DNA of 57,233 bases, from contig VEQU01000007.1 in NCBI GenBank assembly GCA_018883075.1, positions 1-57,233 on the forward strand. The letters run 5' to 3'. Shown piece after piece: positions 16,535-26,235 of the stretch (the stretch's first letter is position 1; each line of letters begins with the position of its first letter). Source of the stretch: Mycobacterium sp. GTDB lineage: Bacteria; Actinomycetota; Actinomycetes; Mycobacteriales; Mycobacteriaceae. The notes below the pieces were generated by a model. The model worked only from the letters and a program-made list of their open reading frames with translations. It was not told the origin of the DNA and made no database searches. The position numbers were made by a program, and so were the translations under genes.

Positions 16535-18160
16535 ATGGAGCACACCGTGCACGCGGGCAGGCTGATAGCCAGGCGGTTGCGAGCCAGCGGGATCGACACC
16601 ATGTTCACCCTCTCCGGAGGGCACCTGTTCTCGATCTACGACGGCTGCCGTAGCGAGGGTATCCGGCTCATCGACACCCGGCACGAGCAGACCGCGGCCT
16701 TCGCCGCCGAGGGCTGGTCGAAAGTTACCCGGGTCCCCGGGGTGGTGGCGCTGACGGCCGGACCCGGAGTCACCAACGGGATGAGCGCCATGGGGGCCGC
16801 GAGCCAGAACCAGTCCCCGATGCTTGTCCTCGGCGGGCGCGCCCCGGCACTGCGTTGGGGGATGGGGTCACTGCAGGAGATCGACCACGTTCCGTTCGTG
16901 GCACCACTGACGCGCTACGCCGCCACCGCCGAGTCCCCCGCGTCAGTCGCAGACCGGGTCGACGACGCACTGCGGGCCGCCGTGGGCGCGCCGTCCGGCG
17001 TGGCGTTCGTCGATTTCCCGATGGATCACGTGTTCGGTGAGGCCCACGACCGCGGCGAGCCCGGTGCGCTGAGCGACGTTGCGGCCCCACCGCCCGCCGA
17101 CGGCGCTGAAATCGAGAAGGCCGTGAGACTTCTCGGCTCTGCGCAGCGGCCGGTGATCATGGCCGGCACGAATGTCTGGTGGGGGCATGCCGAGAACGAA
17201 CTGCTGCACCTGGCCGAGACGCTGCGAATCCCGGTGTTCGCCAACGGAATGGCGCGCGGGATCGTCGGCGCAGACCGGGATCTGGCGTTCTCCCGCGCCC
17301 GTTCGGCCGCACTGGCACAGGCCGATGTGGCACTGGTCATCGGCGTGCCGATGGACTTCCGGCTCGGCTTCGGCGCGGTCTTCGGAAACGACACCCGGCT
17401 TATCGCCGTCGACCGGTGCGCCCCCGACCGAGAGCACCCGCGCGCGGTGGCCGCCGGGCTGTACGGCGACCTGCCGGCGACTCTGCGCGCGTTGGCAGCG
17501 GCCGCGGCACCCGACCATGAGCAGTGGATCGGCATGCTGCGCAGCCTGGAGACCGAGGCGCGAGCGGCCGAGGCGAACGAACTGGCCGACGACCGCACAC
17601 CGCTACATCCGATGCGGGTCTACGCAGAGCTGATTCCACTGCTCGACCGCGACGCGATCGTCGTCGTCGACGCCGGCGACTTCGGTTCCTACGCGGGCCG
17701 GATCATCGACAGCTACGTTGCAGGCGCGTGGCTCGACAGCGGACCTTTCGGCTGTCTGGGGTCAGGACCTGGCTACGCGCTGGCGGCGAAACTGGCGCGC
17801 CCCGACCGGCAGGTGGTGCTCCTGCAGGGCGACGGTGCGTTCGGCTTCTCCGGCATGGAATGGGACACCCTGGTGCGTCACGGGGTCCATGTGGTGTCCG
17901 TCATCGGCAACAACGGGATATGGGCGCTGGAAAAGCATCCGATGGAAATGCTCTACGGCTACTCCGTGGTGGCAGACCTGCGCCCGGCTACCCGATACGA
18001 CGAGGTGGTGCGGGCACTCGGCGGGCACGGTGAGCTGGTGTCCGCCCCGGCCGAGTTGCGTCCGGCGCTGCGCCGGGCCTTTGACAGCGGCCTGCCGGCG
18101 GTGGTGAACACCCTGACCGACCCAGCAGTGGCCTACCCGCGGCGCTCGAACCTGGCCTGA
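16535..18160 (+). CDS. ilvG: Thiamine-diphosphate enzyme, acetolactate synthase large-subunit-like (IlvG)
   Basis: This 541-residue TPP-dependent enzyme has the three-domain acetohydroxyacid-synthase fold. The catalytic Glu is E51 ([13 protein letters not shown]), and the TPP-binding motif runs from [14 protein letters not shown] to the NN of [12 protein letters not shown] in the C-terminal third. The start is ATG 16535, close to the length of Rv1820 (547); a much longer in-frame upstream reading crosses the divergent promoter and is rejected. No ilvN-type small subunit lies nearby, so the enzyme may not make branched-chain amino acids; [12 protein letters not shown] differs from classical AHAS. 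The gene sits 20 bp before secA2 on the same strand, as in M. tuberculosis. Confidence 0.88.
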   Translation: MEHTVHAGRLIARRLRASGIDTMFTLSGGHLFSIYDGCRSEGIRLIDTRHEQTAAFAAEGWSKVTRVPGVVALTAGPGVTNGMSAMGAASQNQSPMLVLGGRAPALRWGMGSLQEIDHVPFVAPLTRYAATAESPASVADRVDDALRAAVGAPSGVAFVDFPMDHVFGEAHDRGEPGALSDVAAPPPADGAEIEKAVRLLGSAQRPVIMAGTNVWWGHAENELLHLAETLRIPVFANGMARGIVGADRDLAFSRARSAALAQADVALVIGVPMDFRLGFGAVFGNDTRLIAVDRCAPDREHPRAVAAGLYGDLPATLRALAAAAAPDHEQWIGMLRSLETEARAAEANELADDRTPLHPMRVYAELIPLLDRDAIVVVDAGDFGSYAGRIIDSYVAGAWLDSGPFGCLGSGPGYALAAKLARPDRQVVLLQGDGAFGFSGMEWDTLVRHGVHVVSVIGNNGIWALEKHPMEMLYGYSVVADLRPATRYDEVVRALGGHGELVSAPAELRPALRRAFDSGLPAVVNTLTDPAVAYPRRSNLA

Positions 18161-18180
18161 GCGTCGGTACCGTTGACGCC

Positions 18181-20520
18181 GTGGCGAAGAATTCAGCAGT
18201 CCAGGGTCAAAGCCGGCTGAGCCGGGGTTTCTGGCGGCTGCTCGGTGCGAGCAGCGACAAGGTCAAAGCCGAGTCGATGGGCGAGGTGACGGCCGCGGCG
18301 GAGTTCGACGCCAAAGCCGCCGGCCTCGACGACGACCAGCTCGCCAAGGCGGCGCGGTTGCTGAATCTGGAGAAGCTGGCCGACTCCGCCGACGTTCCGC
18401 AGTTCCTGGCCCTGGCCCGGGAGGCCGCCGAGCGGACAACGGGTCTGCGCCCGTTCGACGTCCAGCTGCTGGGTGCACTGCGGATGATGGCCGGTGACGT
18501 GATCGAGATGGCCACCGGTGAGGGAAAGACGCTGTCCGGCGCGATCGCCGCGGCCGGGTACGCACTCGGCGGACGCAATGTCCACGTGGTGACCATCAAC
18601 GACTACCTGGCCCGCCGCGACGCGGAATGGATGGGGCCGCTGATCGAGGCGCTGGGGCTCTCGGTCGGCTGGATCACGGCCGAGTCCAGCGCTGCGGAGC
18701 GCCGTGCGGCCTACCAGTGCGACATCACCTACGCCTCGGTCAACGAGATCGGGTTCGACGTGCTGCGCGACCAGCTCGTCACCGATGTCGCCGACCTGGT
18801 CTCACCCAATCCCGACGTCGCCCTGATCGACGAGGCGGACTCGGTCCTCGTCGACGAGGCGCTGGTGCCATTGGTGCTCGCCGGCACCACCCACCGCGAG
18901 ACGCCGCGACTGGAGATCGTCGAAATGGTGGGACGGCTCAGCGCGGGCCAGGACTACGACACTGACGAAGACAGCCGCAACGTCCACCTCACCGAGGCGG
19001 GCGCCCAGAAACTGGAGAGAGCGCTGGGCGGCATAGACCTGTATTCCGAGGAGCATGTGTCCACGACGCTCACCGAGGTCAACATCGCCCTGCACGCCCA
19101 CGTGCTGCTGCAGCGTGACGTGCACTACATCGTCCGCGACGGCGCCGTGCAACTCGTCAATGCATCACGCGGCCGGATAGCGACGCTGCAGCGCTGGCCT
19201 GACGGACTGCAGGCAGCCGTGGAGGCCAAGGAGGGAATCGAGACCACCGAGACCGGCGAGGTGCTCGACACCATCACGGTGCAGGCTCTGATCAACCGCT
19301 ACCCGACCGTGTGCGGGATGACCGGTACCGCCCTGGCGGCCGGCGAGCAGTTGCGCCAGTTCTACTCGCTGGGCGTCTCGCCTATCCCGCCGAACACCCC
19401 AGGTGTCCGGGTCGACGAACCCGATCGGGTCTACATCACCGCCGCGGCGAAGAACGACGCGATCCTCGATCACATCATCGAGACGCATGCCACCGGCCAG
19501 CCCATCCTCGTCGGCACGCACGACGTCGCCGAGTCGGAGGACCTGCACAGCAGGCTGGTGCGCCGCGGGGTGCCGGCCACGGTGCTCAACGCCAAGAACG
19601 ACGAGGAGGAGGCACAGGTCATCGCCGAGGCGGGCAAGCTCGGCGCAGTGACGGTGTCCACCCAGATGGCCGGGCGTGGCACCGATATCAGGCTCGGCGG
19701 TTCCGACGCAGCCGACGGCTCCGAGGAGAAACAGGCCGTCGCTGCCCTCGGCGGACTCCACGTGGTCGGCACCGGCCGTCACCGGACCGAGCGGTTGGAC
19801 AACCAGTTGCGCGGCCGGGCGGGGCGCCAGGGTGACCCGGGATCGTCGGTGTTCTTCGCCAGCTGGGAGGACGACGTGGTGACCGGGCACGTGGAGCCGG
19901 GCAAACTGCCGATGAACTGCGACGAGACCGGCCGGATCACCAGCCCGAAGGCGGCCGGGCTGCTCGACCACGCCCAGCGCGTGGCCGAGGGCCGGCTACT
20001 CGATGTCCATGCCAACACCTGGCGCTACAACCAACTCATCGCCCAGCAGCGGGCGATCATCGTCGAGCGCCGCAACACCCTGCTGAGCACCTCGGCCGCC
20101 CGCGAGGAGCTGCGCGAGCTGGCGCCGGACCGGTACGCCGAACTGGCCCAGAGCTGTTCGGACGACGACCTCGAACGGATCTGCCGGCGGATAATGCTCT
20201 ACCACCTCGATCGGGGCTGGGCCGATCACCTGGCCTACCTCGCCGACATCCGGGAGAGCATCCATCTGCGCGCCCTCGGACGGCAGAACCCGCTGGATGA
20301 GTTCCATCGGCTCGCGGTCGACGCCTTCGGTCACCTCGCCGCCGATGCGATCGAGGCCTCGCAGCAGACATTCGAGACCGCCAACGTCCTGGAGACCGAA
20401 CCGGGCCTGGACCTGTCGAAGCTCGCCCGGCCCACATCGACGTGGACGTACATGGTGCACGACAACCCTCTGCGCGAGGATGCGATGTCGGCGCTGAGTC
20501 TGCCCGGGGTCTTCCGGTAG
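18181..20520 (+). CDS. secA2: Accessory Sec translocase ATPase SecA2
   Basis: This 779-residue motor is the accessory SecA of mycobacteria, exporting a small set of proteins that includes some without classical signal peptides. Walker A is ATGEGKT (111-117) and the DEAD-box Walker B is LIDEAD (215-220). The second RecA-like fold carries [16 protein letters not shown] and [13 protein letters not shown]. It is shorter than SecA1 (~950) and ends without the C-terminal linker and zinc-binding domain, the hallmark of SecA2. The GTG start at 18181 gives MAKNSAVQ-like residues. ilvG precedes by 20 bp and pgsA2 follows by 24 bp, an arrangement conserved in mycobacteria. Confidence 0.96.
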   Translation: MAKNSAVQGQSRLSRGFWRLLGASSDKVKAESMGEVTAAAEFDAKAAGLDDDQLAKAARLLNLEKLADSADVPQFLALAREAAERTTGLRPFDVQLLGALRMMAGDVIEMATGEGKTLSGAIAAAGYALGGRNVHVVTINDYLARRDAEWMGPLIEALGLSVGWITAESSAAERRAAYQCDITYASVNEIGFDVLRDQLVTDVADLVSPNPDVALIDEADSVLVDEALVPLVLAGTTHRETPRLEIVEMVGRLSAGQDYDTDEDSRNVHLTEAGAQKLERALGGIDLYSEEHVSTTLTEVNIALHAHVLLQRDVHYIVRDGAVQLVNASRGRIATLQRWPDGLQAAVEAKEGIETTETGEVLDTITVQALINRYPTVCGMTGTALAAGEQLRQFYSLGVSPIPPNTPGVRVDEPDRVYITAAAKNDAILDHIIETHATGQPILVGTHDVAESEDLHSRLVRRGVPATVLNAKNDEEEAQVIAEAGKLGAVTVSTQMAGRGTDIRLGGSDAADGSEEKQAVAALGGLHVVGTGRHRTERLDNQLRGRAGRQGDPGSSVFFASWEDDVVTGHVEPGKLPMNCDETGRITSPKAAGLLDHAQRVAEGRLLDVHANTWRYNQLIAQQRAIIVERRNTLLSTSAAREELRELAPDRYAELAQSCSDDDLERICRRIMLYHLDRGWADHLAYLADIRESIHLRALGRQNPLDEFHRLAVDAFGHLAADAIEASQQTFETANVLETEPGLDLSKLARPTSTWTYMVHDNPLREDAMSALSLPGVFR

Positions 20521-20544
20521 GAGATCGGCCGATAGGTTTCACCC

Positions 20545-21123
20545 ATGCGGAGCCGGGTGCTGACGATCCCGAACGTTCTCAGTGTGATCCGGCTCATCCT
20601 GGTCCCGGTGTTCGTCTACCTGCTGCTCGTGCCGCGTGCGTACGGCCCCGCGGTGGCCATTCTGATGTTCAGTGGGGTCTCCGACTGGGCCGATGGGAAG
20701 ATCGCGCGGATCGTGCCCAACCAGTCCTCGCGGCTGGGGGAACTGCTCGACCCGCTGGTGGACAGGATCTACATGGTTGCGGTGCCGGTCGCGCTCGCGC
20801 TGGCTCACATCGTGCCGTGGCCTGTGGTCGCCGCACTGCTGGGCCGCGACATTCTGCTTGCCGCGACCCTGCCGGTGGTGCGCAGCCGCGGAGTGGCCGC
20901 GCTGCCCGTCACCTATATCGGCAAGGCCGCGACCTTCGCGTTGATGTCAGGATTCCCGCTGGTTCTGCTCGGGCAGTGGGACTCGTTGTGGAGCAGGGCG
21001 ATCGGCGCCTGCGGCTGGGGCTTCGTGATCTGGGGGATGGGAATGTACCTGTGGTCCGCGGTGCTCTACCTCATCCAGGTCAGGCTGCTTGTGCATCGGC
21101 TGCCCAGGGTGACACCGCACTGA
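20545..21123 (+). CDS. pgsA2: CDP-alcohol phosphatidyltransferase (PgsA2-type)
   Basis: This 192-residue integral membrane enzyme has the complete CDP-alcohol phosphotransferase motif: SDWADGKIAR then LGELLDPLVDR, giving the four metal-binding aspartates D47, D50, D69 and D73. Hydrophobic helices surround the motif. Such enzymes displace CMP from CDP-diacylglycerol with an alcohol; the PgsA2 (Rv1822) group may make phosphatidylglycerophosphate or cardiolipin, and the acceptor here is unproven. It follows secA2 by 24 bp and is the last gene before a 152-bp gap, so it probably ends that operon. Confidence 0.88.
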   Translation: MRSRVLTIPNVLSVIRLILVPVFVYLLLVPRAYGPAVAILMFSGVSDWADGKIARIVPNQSSRLGELLDPLVDRIYMVAVPVALALAHIVPWPVVAALLGRDILLAATLPVVRSRGVAALPVTYIGKAATFALMSGFPLVLLGQWDSLWSRAIGACGWGFVIWGMGMYLWSAVLYLIQVRLLVHRLPRVTPH

Positions 21124-21275
21124 GTCGGACCTCTGGGCGGCCTGCACCTTCTCACGCCGCGTAACCTTCTGGAAGCCTTGCGGGAACCGAAACCCCGCCC
21201 CTACGCTCATCGGCGTCAGACAGCCGACGATGCGCGGCCGACGAAGCACAGCCCACGAAGCACATGAGGAGACCT

Positions 21276-21668
21276 GTGAGCGAGATCCCCGCCGACCTGC
21301 GCTACACCGCCGAGCACGAATGGATCAGCCGCACTGCCGAGGACACGGTGCGCGTCGGCATCACGGACTTCGCGCAGTCCTCGCTCGGTGACGTCGTCTT
21401 CGTTCAGTTGCCCGATGTCGGGGCAACCGTCACCGCCGGGGAGACCTTCGGCGAAGTGGAGTCCACCAAGTCCGTCTCGGATCTGTACGCCCCGGTCAGT
21501 GGGACGGTGACCGCCGTGAACGGCGAACTCGAGGGCAATCCCGCCCTGATCAACTCCGATCCCTACGGTCAGGGGTGGCTTCTGGAGTTGCAGGCCGACG
21601 GCGATACCCTCGGCCGGGGTTTGGCCGCCCTGCTCGACGCGGACGGTTACCGCGGAACCTTGGCGTAG
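21276..21668 (+). CDS. gcvH: Glycine cleavage system H protein
   Basis: This 130-residue lipoyl carrier shuttles the aminomethyl group of glycine between the P, T and L proteins. The lipoylated lysine is K65 in [18 protein letters not shown]. The GTG start at 21276 ([16 protein letters not shown]) matches the known N-terminus of the M. tuberculosis protein; a GAGGAGA RBS at 21266-21272 lies inside the four extra codons that an ATG at 21264 would add. Unlike the M. tuberculosis locus, where gcvB (P protein) lies a few genes downstream, no other glycine-cleavage gene is present in this window. garA follows after 62 bp on the same strand. Confidence 0.96.
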   Translation: MSEIPADLRYTAEHEWISRTAEDTVRVGITDFAQSSLGDVVFVQLPDVGATVTAGETFGEVESTKSVSDLYAPVSGTVTAVNGELEGNPALINSDPYGQGWLLELQADGDTLGRGLAALLDADGYRGTLA

Positions 21669-21730
21669 GCGGTTCCCGAAGGACCCCTGCACGGTACGGT
21701 CGAATCAAGCGATCGAGGAGGAGTGGCGGT

Positions 21731-22210
21731 GTGACGGAGAACGATCGGCCATCCGGCGCCGACGACAACTCTGACGAGGTCACGGTGGAGACGACCTCGG
21801 TCTTCCGCGCGGACTTTCTCAACGACCTCGATGCGCCGGCCAGCCCGGCGGGGGAGAGCGCGGTCTCCGGTGTCGAGGGTCTGCCGGTTGGTTCGGCGCT
21901 ACTGGTGGTCAAGCGCGGGCCCAACGCCGGCTCCCGATTCCTTCTCGACCAGCCGACCACCTCGGCCGGCCGGCACCCCGACTCGGACATCTTCCTCGAC
22001 GACGTCACCGTCAGCCGCCGCCACGCCGAGTTCCGCGTGGACGGCGGAGAGTTTCAGGTGGTGGACGTCGGCAGCCTCAACGGCACCTACGTCAACCGCG
22101 AACCGGTCGATTCCGCCTCGCTGGCCAACGGCGACGAGGTGCAGATCGGAAAGTTCCGCCTGGTATTCCTGACCGGACCGAAGCCCGCCGCGGCCAGTGA
22201 CAGCGCCTGA
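21731..22210 (+). CDS. garA: FHA-domain metabolic switch GarA
   Basis: This 159-residue protein has an N-terminal phospho-switch, [11 protein letters not shown], with the threonine pair at T21/T22, the same numbers as in M. tuberculosis GarA (Rv1827). A single FHA domain follows (~55-145: [29 protein letters not shown]). Unphosphorylated GarA binds and inhibits alpha-ketoglutarate dehydrogenase and NAD-glutamate dehydrogenase and activates glutamate synthase; phosphorylation at these threonines by PknG or PknB makes the FHA domain bind its own tail and releases the enzymes. The GTG start at 21731 follows a GAGGAGGAG RBS. It overlaps the merR gene by 14 bp. Confidence 0.97.
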   Translation: MTENDRPSGADDNSDEVTVETTSVFRADFLNDLDAPASPAGESAVSGVEGLPVGSALLVVKRGPNAGSRFLLDQPTTSAGRHPDSDIFLDDVTVSRRHAEFRVDGGEFQVVDVGSLNGTYVNREPVDSASLANGDEVQIGKFRLVFLTGPKPAAASDSA

Positions 22211-22934
22211 CTCACCGGGCCTCGCCGGGATGTCCATCGGAGCGGTGCTCGATCTGCTCCGACCCGAGTTCCCGGACGTCACCATCTCCAAGATCAGGTT
22301 CCTCGAGGCCGAGGGACTGGTGACGCCAGAGCGCAGCCCGTCAGGCTACCGGCGATTCACCGCGTACGACTGCGCTCGGCTCCGCTTCATCCTGACCGCA
22401 CAGCGCGACCAGTACCTGCCGCTGAAGGTCATCAAGGCGCAGCTCGACGCCCAGCCGGACGGGGAGCTTCCGCAGCCCGGATCGGCTTACCCGCGCCGGC
22501 TGGTGCCGGTCGCAGATGACGGCCACCCGGCCGCCACAGGTGCGCAGGCCGACTCGCCCACACCCGTCCGGCTGACCCGGGAGGACCTGCTGGCCCGGTC
22601 CGGGGTGAGCTCGGAGCTGATCACCGCGCTGTGCAAGGCGGGGGTGATCTCCTTCGGCCCGGGCGGCTTCTTCGACGAGCACTCGGTGGTGATCGCCCAG
22701 TGCGCCGGCGCCCTGGCCCAGTTCGGCGTCGAGCCACGTCACCTGCGGGCATTCCGCTCCGCGGCCGATCGGCAGTCGGATCTGATCGCCCAGATCGCCG
22801 GTCCCGTGGGAAAGGCCGGGAAGACCGGCGCCCGCGACCGGGCCGACGACCTGGCCCGCGAGGTCGCCGCTTTGACCATCACCCTGCACACATCGCTGAT
22901 CAAGTCGGCCGTCCGCGACGCGCTCGACCGCTGA
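22197..22934 (+). CDS. MerR-family transcriptional regulator (Rv1828-type)
   Basis: This 245-residue protein has an N-terminal MerR winged-helix ([30 protein letters not shown] at ~12-41, then [14 protein letters not shown]), followed by an effector-like C-terminal half without metal-binding cysteines. The start is GTG 22197 ([11 protein letters not shown]), matching the Rv1828 N-terminus and overlapping garA by 14 bp; an ATG 11 codons later is the alternative. The overlap implies translational coupling to garA. Rv1828 is a structurally characterised MerR protein; its physiological ligand is unknown to me. Confidence 0.93.
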   Translation: MTAPDSPGLAGMSIGAVLDLLRPEFPDVTISKIRFLEAEGLVTPERSPSGYRRFTAYDCARLRFILTAQRDQYLPLKVIKAQLDAQPDGELPQPGSAYPRRLVPVADDGHPAATGAQADSPTPVRLTREDLLARSGVSSELITALCKAGVISFGPGGFFDEHSVVIAQCAGALAQFGVEPRHLRAFRSAADRQSDLIAQIAGPVGKAGKTGARDRADDLAREVAALTITLHTSLIKSAVRDALDR

Positions 22935-22992
22935 GGACTAGACTCGACTCGCGTCGGGAATCGGCTGTAACTCGCGGAGGTGGCGGACGGAC

Positions 22993-23487
22993 ATGGCAGA
23001 GGTTCAAGTCGTCGGCATCAGGGTCGAGCAACCCGCCAACCAGCCGGTGCTGCTGCTCCGCGAAGCCGCAGGGGATCGTTTCCTGCCGATCTGGATCGGC
23101 CCCAACGAAGCCAATGCAATCATCCTCGAACAGCAGGGCGTCGAGCCGGCCCGGCCACTCACCCACGACTTGTTCCGGGATGTCATTGGCGCTCTTGGTC
23201 ATTCGCTCAAGGAGGTCCGCATCGTGGACCTCCAGGAGGGGACCTTCTACGCCGATCTGGTTTTCGACGAGGACATCCGGGTATCGGCACGGCCGTCGGA
23301 CTCGGTGGCGATCGCCCTGCGGATGGGTGTGCCGATTCACGTCGAGGAGGCCGTGCTCGACGCCGCCGGCCTGTTGATGCCCGACGACAACGACGAGGAG
23401 TCCGCGGGCACCGTGCGCGAAGACGAGGTCGAGAAGTTCAAGGAGTTCCTCGACAGCATCTCCCCGGACGATTTCAAGGCCGGCTGA
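22993..23487 (+). CDS. Bifunctional nuclease-domain (BFN, DUF151) protein (Rv1829-type)
   Basis: This 164-residue protein is a single BFN domain over residues ~1-135 (LREAAGDRFLPIWIGPNEAN, RPLTHDLFRDVI, ARPSDSVAIALR), with an acidic C-terminal tail (PDDNDEESAG). DUF151 proteins in plants have DNase/RNase activity; the bacterial role is uncertain, and the thermophilic bacterial structure shows a wedge-shaped homodimer. ATG 22993 follows a GGAGGTGG RBS. It lies between the two MerR genes, as in M. tuberculosis, suggesting an old functional grouping. Confidence 0.93.
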   Translation: MAEVQVVGIRVEQPANQPVLLLREAAGDRFLPIWIGPNEANAIILEQQGVEPARPLTHDLFRDVIGALGHSLKEVRIVDLQEGTFYADLVFDEDIRVSARPSDSVAIALRMGVPIHVEEAVLDAAGLLMPDDNDEESAGTVREDEVEKFKEFLDSISPDDFKAG

Positions 23488-23502
23488 GCCGGGCACGCCG
23501 GT

Positions 23503-23523
23503 GGCCCGCCCGAAGGGCCCGCG
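23503..23523 (+). terminator. Weak GC-rich hairpin after the BFN gene
   Basis: About 20 bp after the BFN gene a GGCCCG...CGGGCC-type inverted repeat surrounds a GCCCGAA loop. The stem is short and there is no T-run, so a terminator role is only possible. The rest of the 296-bp gap to the next gene (23488-23783) shows no convincing gene; it should carry the promoter of the downstream merR. Confidence 0.25.
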
Positions 23524-23783
23524 CGGTGCTCAAATCCACACCCAACCCGGCCTCAATCCGCAGCTAGATCACGGATGAGTCTCATCTCGGCCAGCTGTTC
23601 GCCGACACGCCAATTCGGTGCCGCGCCGCGGCCCCACAGCCGCCCATACTCATGACACGGCGTGCGCCCCGCACCAGCGCGGCAGCACGCCGGCAGGGCG
23701 TATGCTCAGGGCACTGTCGGGCGGCGCGCCACCGGTGAGGAACCGTCGGTGAGCCGCCGATTGGAACGGCGAGAGGAAACACC

Positions 23784-24413
23784 GTGGGCGACGAGCCGCG
23801 TCAGGAACAGCTGGACCTTTCCGTTCCCTCCGGTTTCGCCGCCGACGCCCCCGCCCCGGCGCCCGTGGCCGCGCCCGTTCAGGCCGGCCTGTTCCCCGAC
23901 GACTCGGTCCCCGATGAACTCGTCGGCTACCGGGGACCCAGTGCATGCCAGATCGCCGGCATCACCTACCGGCAGCTCGACTACTGGGCGCGTACCTCGC
24001 TGGTCGTGCCCTCGATCCGCGGGGCCGCGGGATCCGGCAGCCAGCGGCTCTACTCGTTCAAGGACATCCTGGTTCTGAAGATCGTCAAGCGGCTGCTCGA
24101 CACCGGTATCTCCCTGCACAACATCAGGGTCGCCGTCGACCATCTGCGCCAGCGCGGCGTGCAGGATCTCGCCAATATCACCCTGTTCTCCGACGGCACC
24201 ACGGTCTACGAGTGCACGTCTGCCGAGGAGGTCGTCGACCTGCTGCAGGGCGGTCAGGGTGTGTTCGGCATCGCCGTCAGTGGGGCCATGCGGGAACTCA
24301 CCGGCGCCATCGCCGACTTCCCCGGCGAGCGGGCCGACGGCGGCGAGTCCATCGCCGAGCCCGAGGACGAGCTGGCATCCCGGCGCAAGAGCCGCGACCG
24401 CAAGATCGGCTGA
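23784..24413 (+). CDS. MerR-family regulator, McdR/Rv1830-type
   Basis: This 209-residue protein has a ~45-residue Ala/Pro-rich N-terminus, then a MerR helix-turn-helix (VGYRGPSACQIAGITYRQLDYW...SQRLYSFKDILVLKIVKRLLD), and a C-terminal region that may hold a dimerisation coiled coil. The Rv1830 group is known as McdR, a regulator linked to mycobacterial cell division. The GTG start at 23784 follows a GAGAGGAA RBS. It ends 27 bp from the stop of the convergent VWA-like gene. In M. tuberculosis, Rv1831-Rv1835 including gcvB intervene before Rv1836c; they are absent here. Confidence 0.92.
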   Translation: MGDEPRQEQLDLSVPSGFAADAPAPAPVAAPVQAGLFPDDSVPDELVGYRGPSACQIAGITYRQLDYWARTSLVVPSIRGAAGSGSQRLYSFKDILVLKIVKRLLDTGISLHNIRVAVDHLRQRGVQDLANITLFSDGTTVYECTSAEEVVDLLQGGQGVFGIAVSGAMRELTGAIADFPGERADGGESIAEPEDELASRRKSRDRKIG

Positions 24414-24440
24414 ATCGCGCCGCGAACCGGCGTCGGCCGG

Positions 24441-26219
24441 CTACGGCAGCATCCGGGTGACCGCGGCCGCAAGCTCGGGGGAGTTCGATGCCGGAACTTC
24501 CTGAAAGTTGCCGCCGGTCAGTCGGCTGACACTTTCCCAGGCGGGTCGGTCCGGATCGCCCGGAAAGCCGATGACGTTGATGGCGACCGGCCGGTTCGGG
24601 TCCTGGGAACCCCTCACGAAACCCTCCAGCCCCGCGGCGTCGAGACTCTCATCGGTGTGTGGGCCCTGGGTGATCAGCAGAACCGAGTTCGGCTGGCCCG
24701 GGCGGTAGTTGGCGACCGCGTCGGTGTACGCGGAGCGCAGTGTGGTGAACGACAGCCCGCCACCGCTGGTGGGGGTGGTGGAATTCAGGACACCTGCAAG
24801 TGCCTCGGCGCGCGACAGGGTGCCGACCGGATCGGCGAGCGGCCCGGTCGCCACCGCGGCGCCGCTGTCGACCTTGTTGAACGTCCACAGGCCGACGGCC
24901 GCCGTGGGCGGCAGGGTGGCGATCCGGTCCTGCAGTGCCGCCATGATGTTCGACAGCCGCGTCCTGCCGCCCTCCTCGCCGGTGATGCCCTCGTTGAGCA
25001 CGATGGTCGTTGTGGCAAGAGCGCCCGGGGCTACTGCGGCGGCGACCGCTGCGCGGACGGCGTCGTCGGAGGCCGCAAGTGGCGCAGCCAGCGGGCCGAC
25101 GCTCACCACGTCATTTCCCTCCGGTGTCGCACCCTCGGCGCGAAATCCCGCCTTGACGAGTTCGGCGAGCTGGTCGTCCCGGCGCATGAAACGCGCGAAC
25201 TCGCTGGCGGCGGCCACCTGCTCCTCGCTCAGCCAGGGTCCGCTCAGCAAAACCGTCGGATAGTCGGCGACGGCCACCGGACCGTTCGGAAACCATTCGG
25301 CCACAATGCTTTTCGCATCATCGAGACCGGATGTCCGTTGCAGGAGTTGCTGCTCAGTGATGGCGATCGCATGTACGGGTGCGGCCTGCGGATCACCCGA
25401 CTCGGTGAACACCCTCCACGCTTCATCGGCGGTGTTGTCGGCCAGTCTTGGGGCGGCCGCCAGCATTCCGGCGGCTGCGGGCAGGCCCGCGGTCGCAGCA
25501 GAGTCCGGTGGCGCCGAGGTCGCTGCCACCGCCTCGACGGTGAGGTAGTTGGCGTCGGCGGCGCCGGTCGCAGGCAGTGCCAAGCGCAGTGACCCCCAGC
25601 CGGCCAGGTTCCTGCCGTCCAGAGAGACGGGGTTGGTCTGCAGTGCGGGCAGGCCGGCCCAGCCCTCCTGCGCCAGCGCCGCTTTCAGTTCGGGCCGCAC
25701 CGCGAGCACCACCGGCGAGGTGACCAGTGAGCGGGCGTCGCTGACGATCTGTTTGCCGGCCGCGGTCTGCAGCCTGGCCGCCGGGATGGAGCTGGCCGGG
25801 ATCCACAGCGCGGGAGGCCCGCCGAGATCATTGGGCCATGTCCCGGCGAGCCCGGCACCGACGGCCTCCGAGCCCGCCCCGGTCACGACGACGTTCACAC
25901 AGGTGTCGCCGACCGGTGTGGCTTCGGCGTTGTACCGCTCTGCGAAGCCTCCAACGGTGCCGGCGATGGACGGGTCGGCGACCACGGCGACGGTCGCGGT
26001 GCCCTGGAGACACTGCCGCGCTGCATCGGACGACCGCCGCGACAACGCGTCACCGAAGAAGCGCCACAGAATCACGCCGCCGACGAGCACCACGACCGCG
26101 ACCAGAGCGGCGATCACCGAGAAGCTGACTCCGCGGCGCCCCGGATCGAGCCGGCGGCGACGGCCGGTGACCTCGGCGGAATCACCGCCGGAATCGCCGG
26201 GAATGCTGTGTTTGCCCAC
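24441..26219 (-). CDS. Membrane-anchored VWA/solute-binding-like protein (Rv1836c-type)
   Basis: This 592-residue protein has a basic N-terminus, one membrane anchor at ~32-52 (VIAALVAVVVLVGGVILW), and a large extracytoplasmic part. Residues ~65-360 resemble a bacterial solute-binding fold; the last ~200 resemble a von Willebrand A domain (VGLWTFNKV, VLLITQGPHTDES, INVIGFPGD). The metal-site DxSxS is not visible at the expected start of the VWA-like part, where TTIVLNEG stands instead, so metal-dependent adhesion may be lost. It is 16 bp downstream of glcB on the same strand. GTG start. Role unknown; Rv1836c is the likely counterpart. Confidence 0.85.
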   Translation of the reverse strand: MGKHSIPGDSGGDSAEVTGRRRRLDPGRRGVSFSVIAALVAVVVLVGGVILWRFFGDALSRRSSDAARQCLQGTATVAVVADPSIAGTVGGFAERYNAEATPVGDTCVNVVVTGAGSEAVGAGLAGTWPNDLGGPPALWIPASSIPAARLQTAAGKQIVSDARSLVTSPVVLAVRPELKAALAQEGWAGLPALQTNPVSLDGRNLAGWGSLRLALPATGAADANYLTVEAVAATSAPPDSAATAGLPAAAGMLAAAPRLADNTADEAWRVFTESGDPQAAPVHAIAITEQQLLQRTSGLDDAKSIVAEWFPNGPVAVADYPTVLLSGPWLSEEQVAAASEFARFMRRDDQLAELVKAGFRAEGATPEGNDVVSVGPLAAPLAASDDAVRAAVAAAVAPGALATTTIVLNEGITGEEGGRTRLSNIMAALQDRIATLPPTAAVGLWTFNKVDSGAAVATGPLADPVGTLSRAEALAGVLNSTTPTSGGGLSFTTLRSAYTDAVANYRPGQPNSVLLITQGPHTDESLDAAGLEGFVRGSQDPNRPVAINVIGFPGDPDRPAWESVSRLTGGNFQEVPASNSPELAAAVTRMLP

Positions 26220-26235
26220 GGGCGACGAGTCTAGG

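Noticed and set aside
21124..21275. Glycine riboswitch before gcvH
   Set aside because: No paired aptamer core or GGA-type conserved loops could be found in the 152-bp leader.
23488..23783. Small gene between the BFN and merR genes
   Set aside because: Short frames exist on both strands, but none has an RBS with a plausible start or recognisable conservation; the region is treated as promoter/leader.
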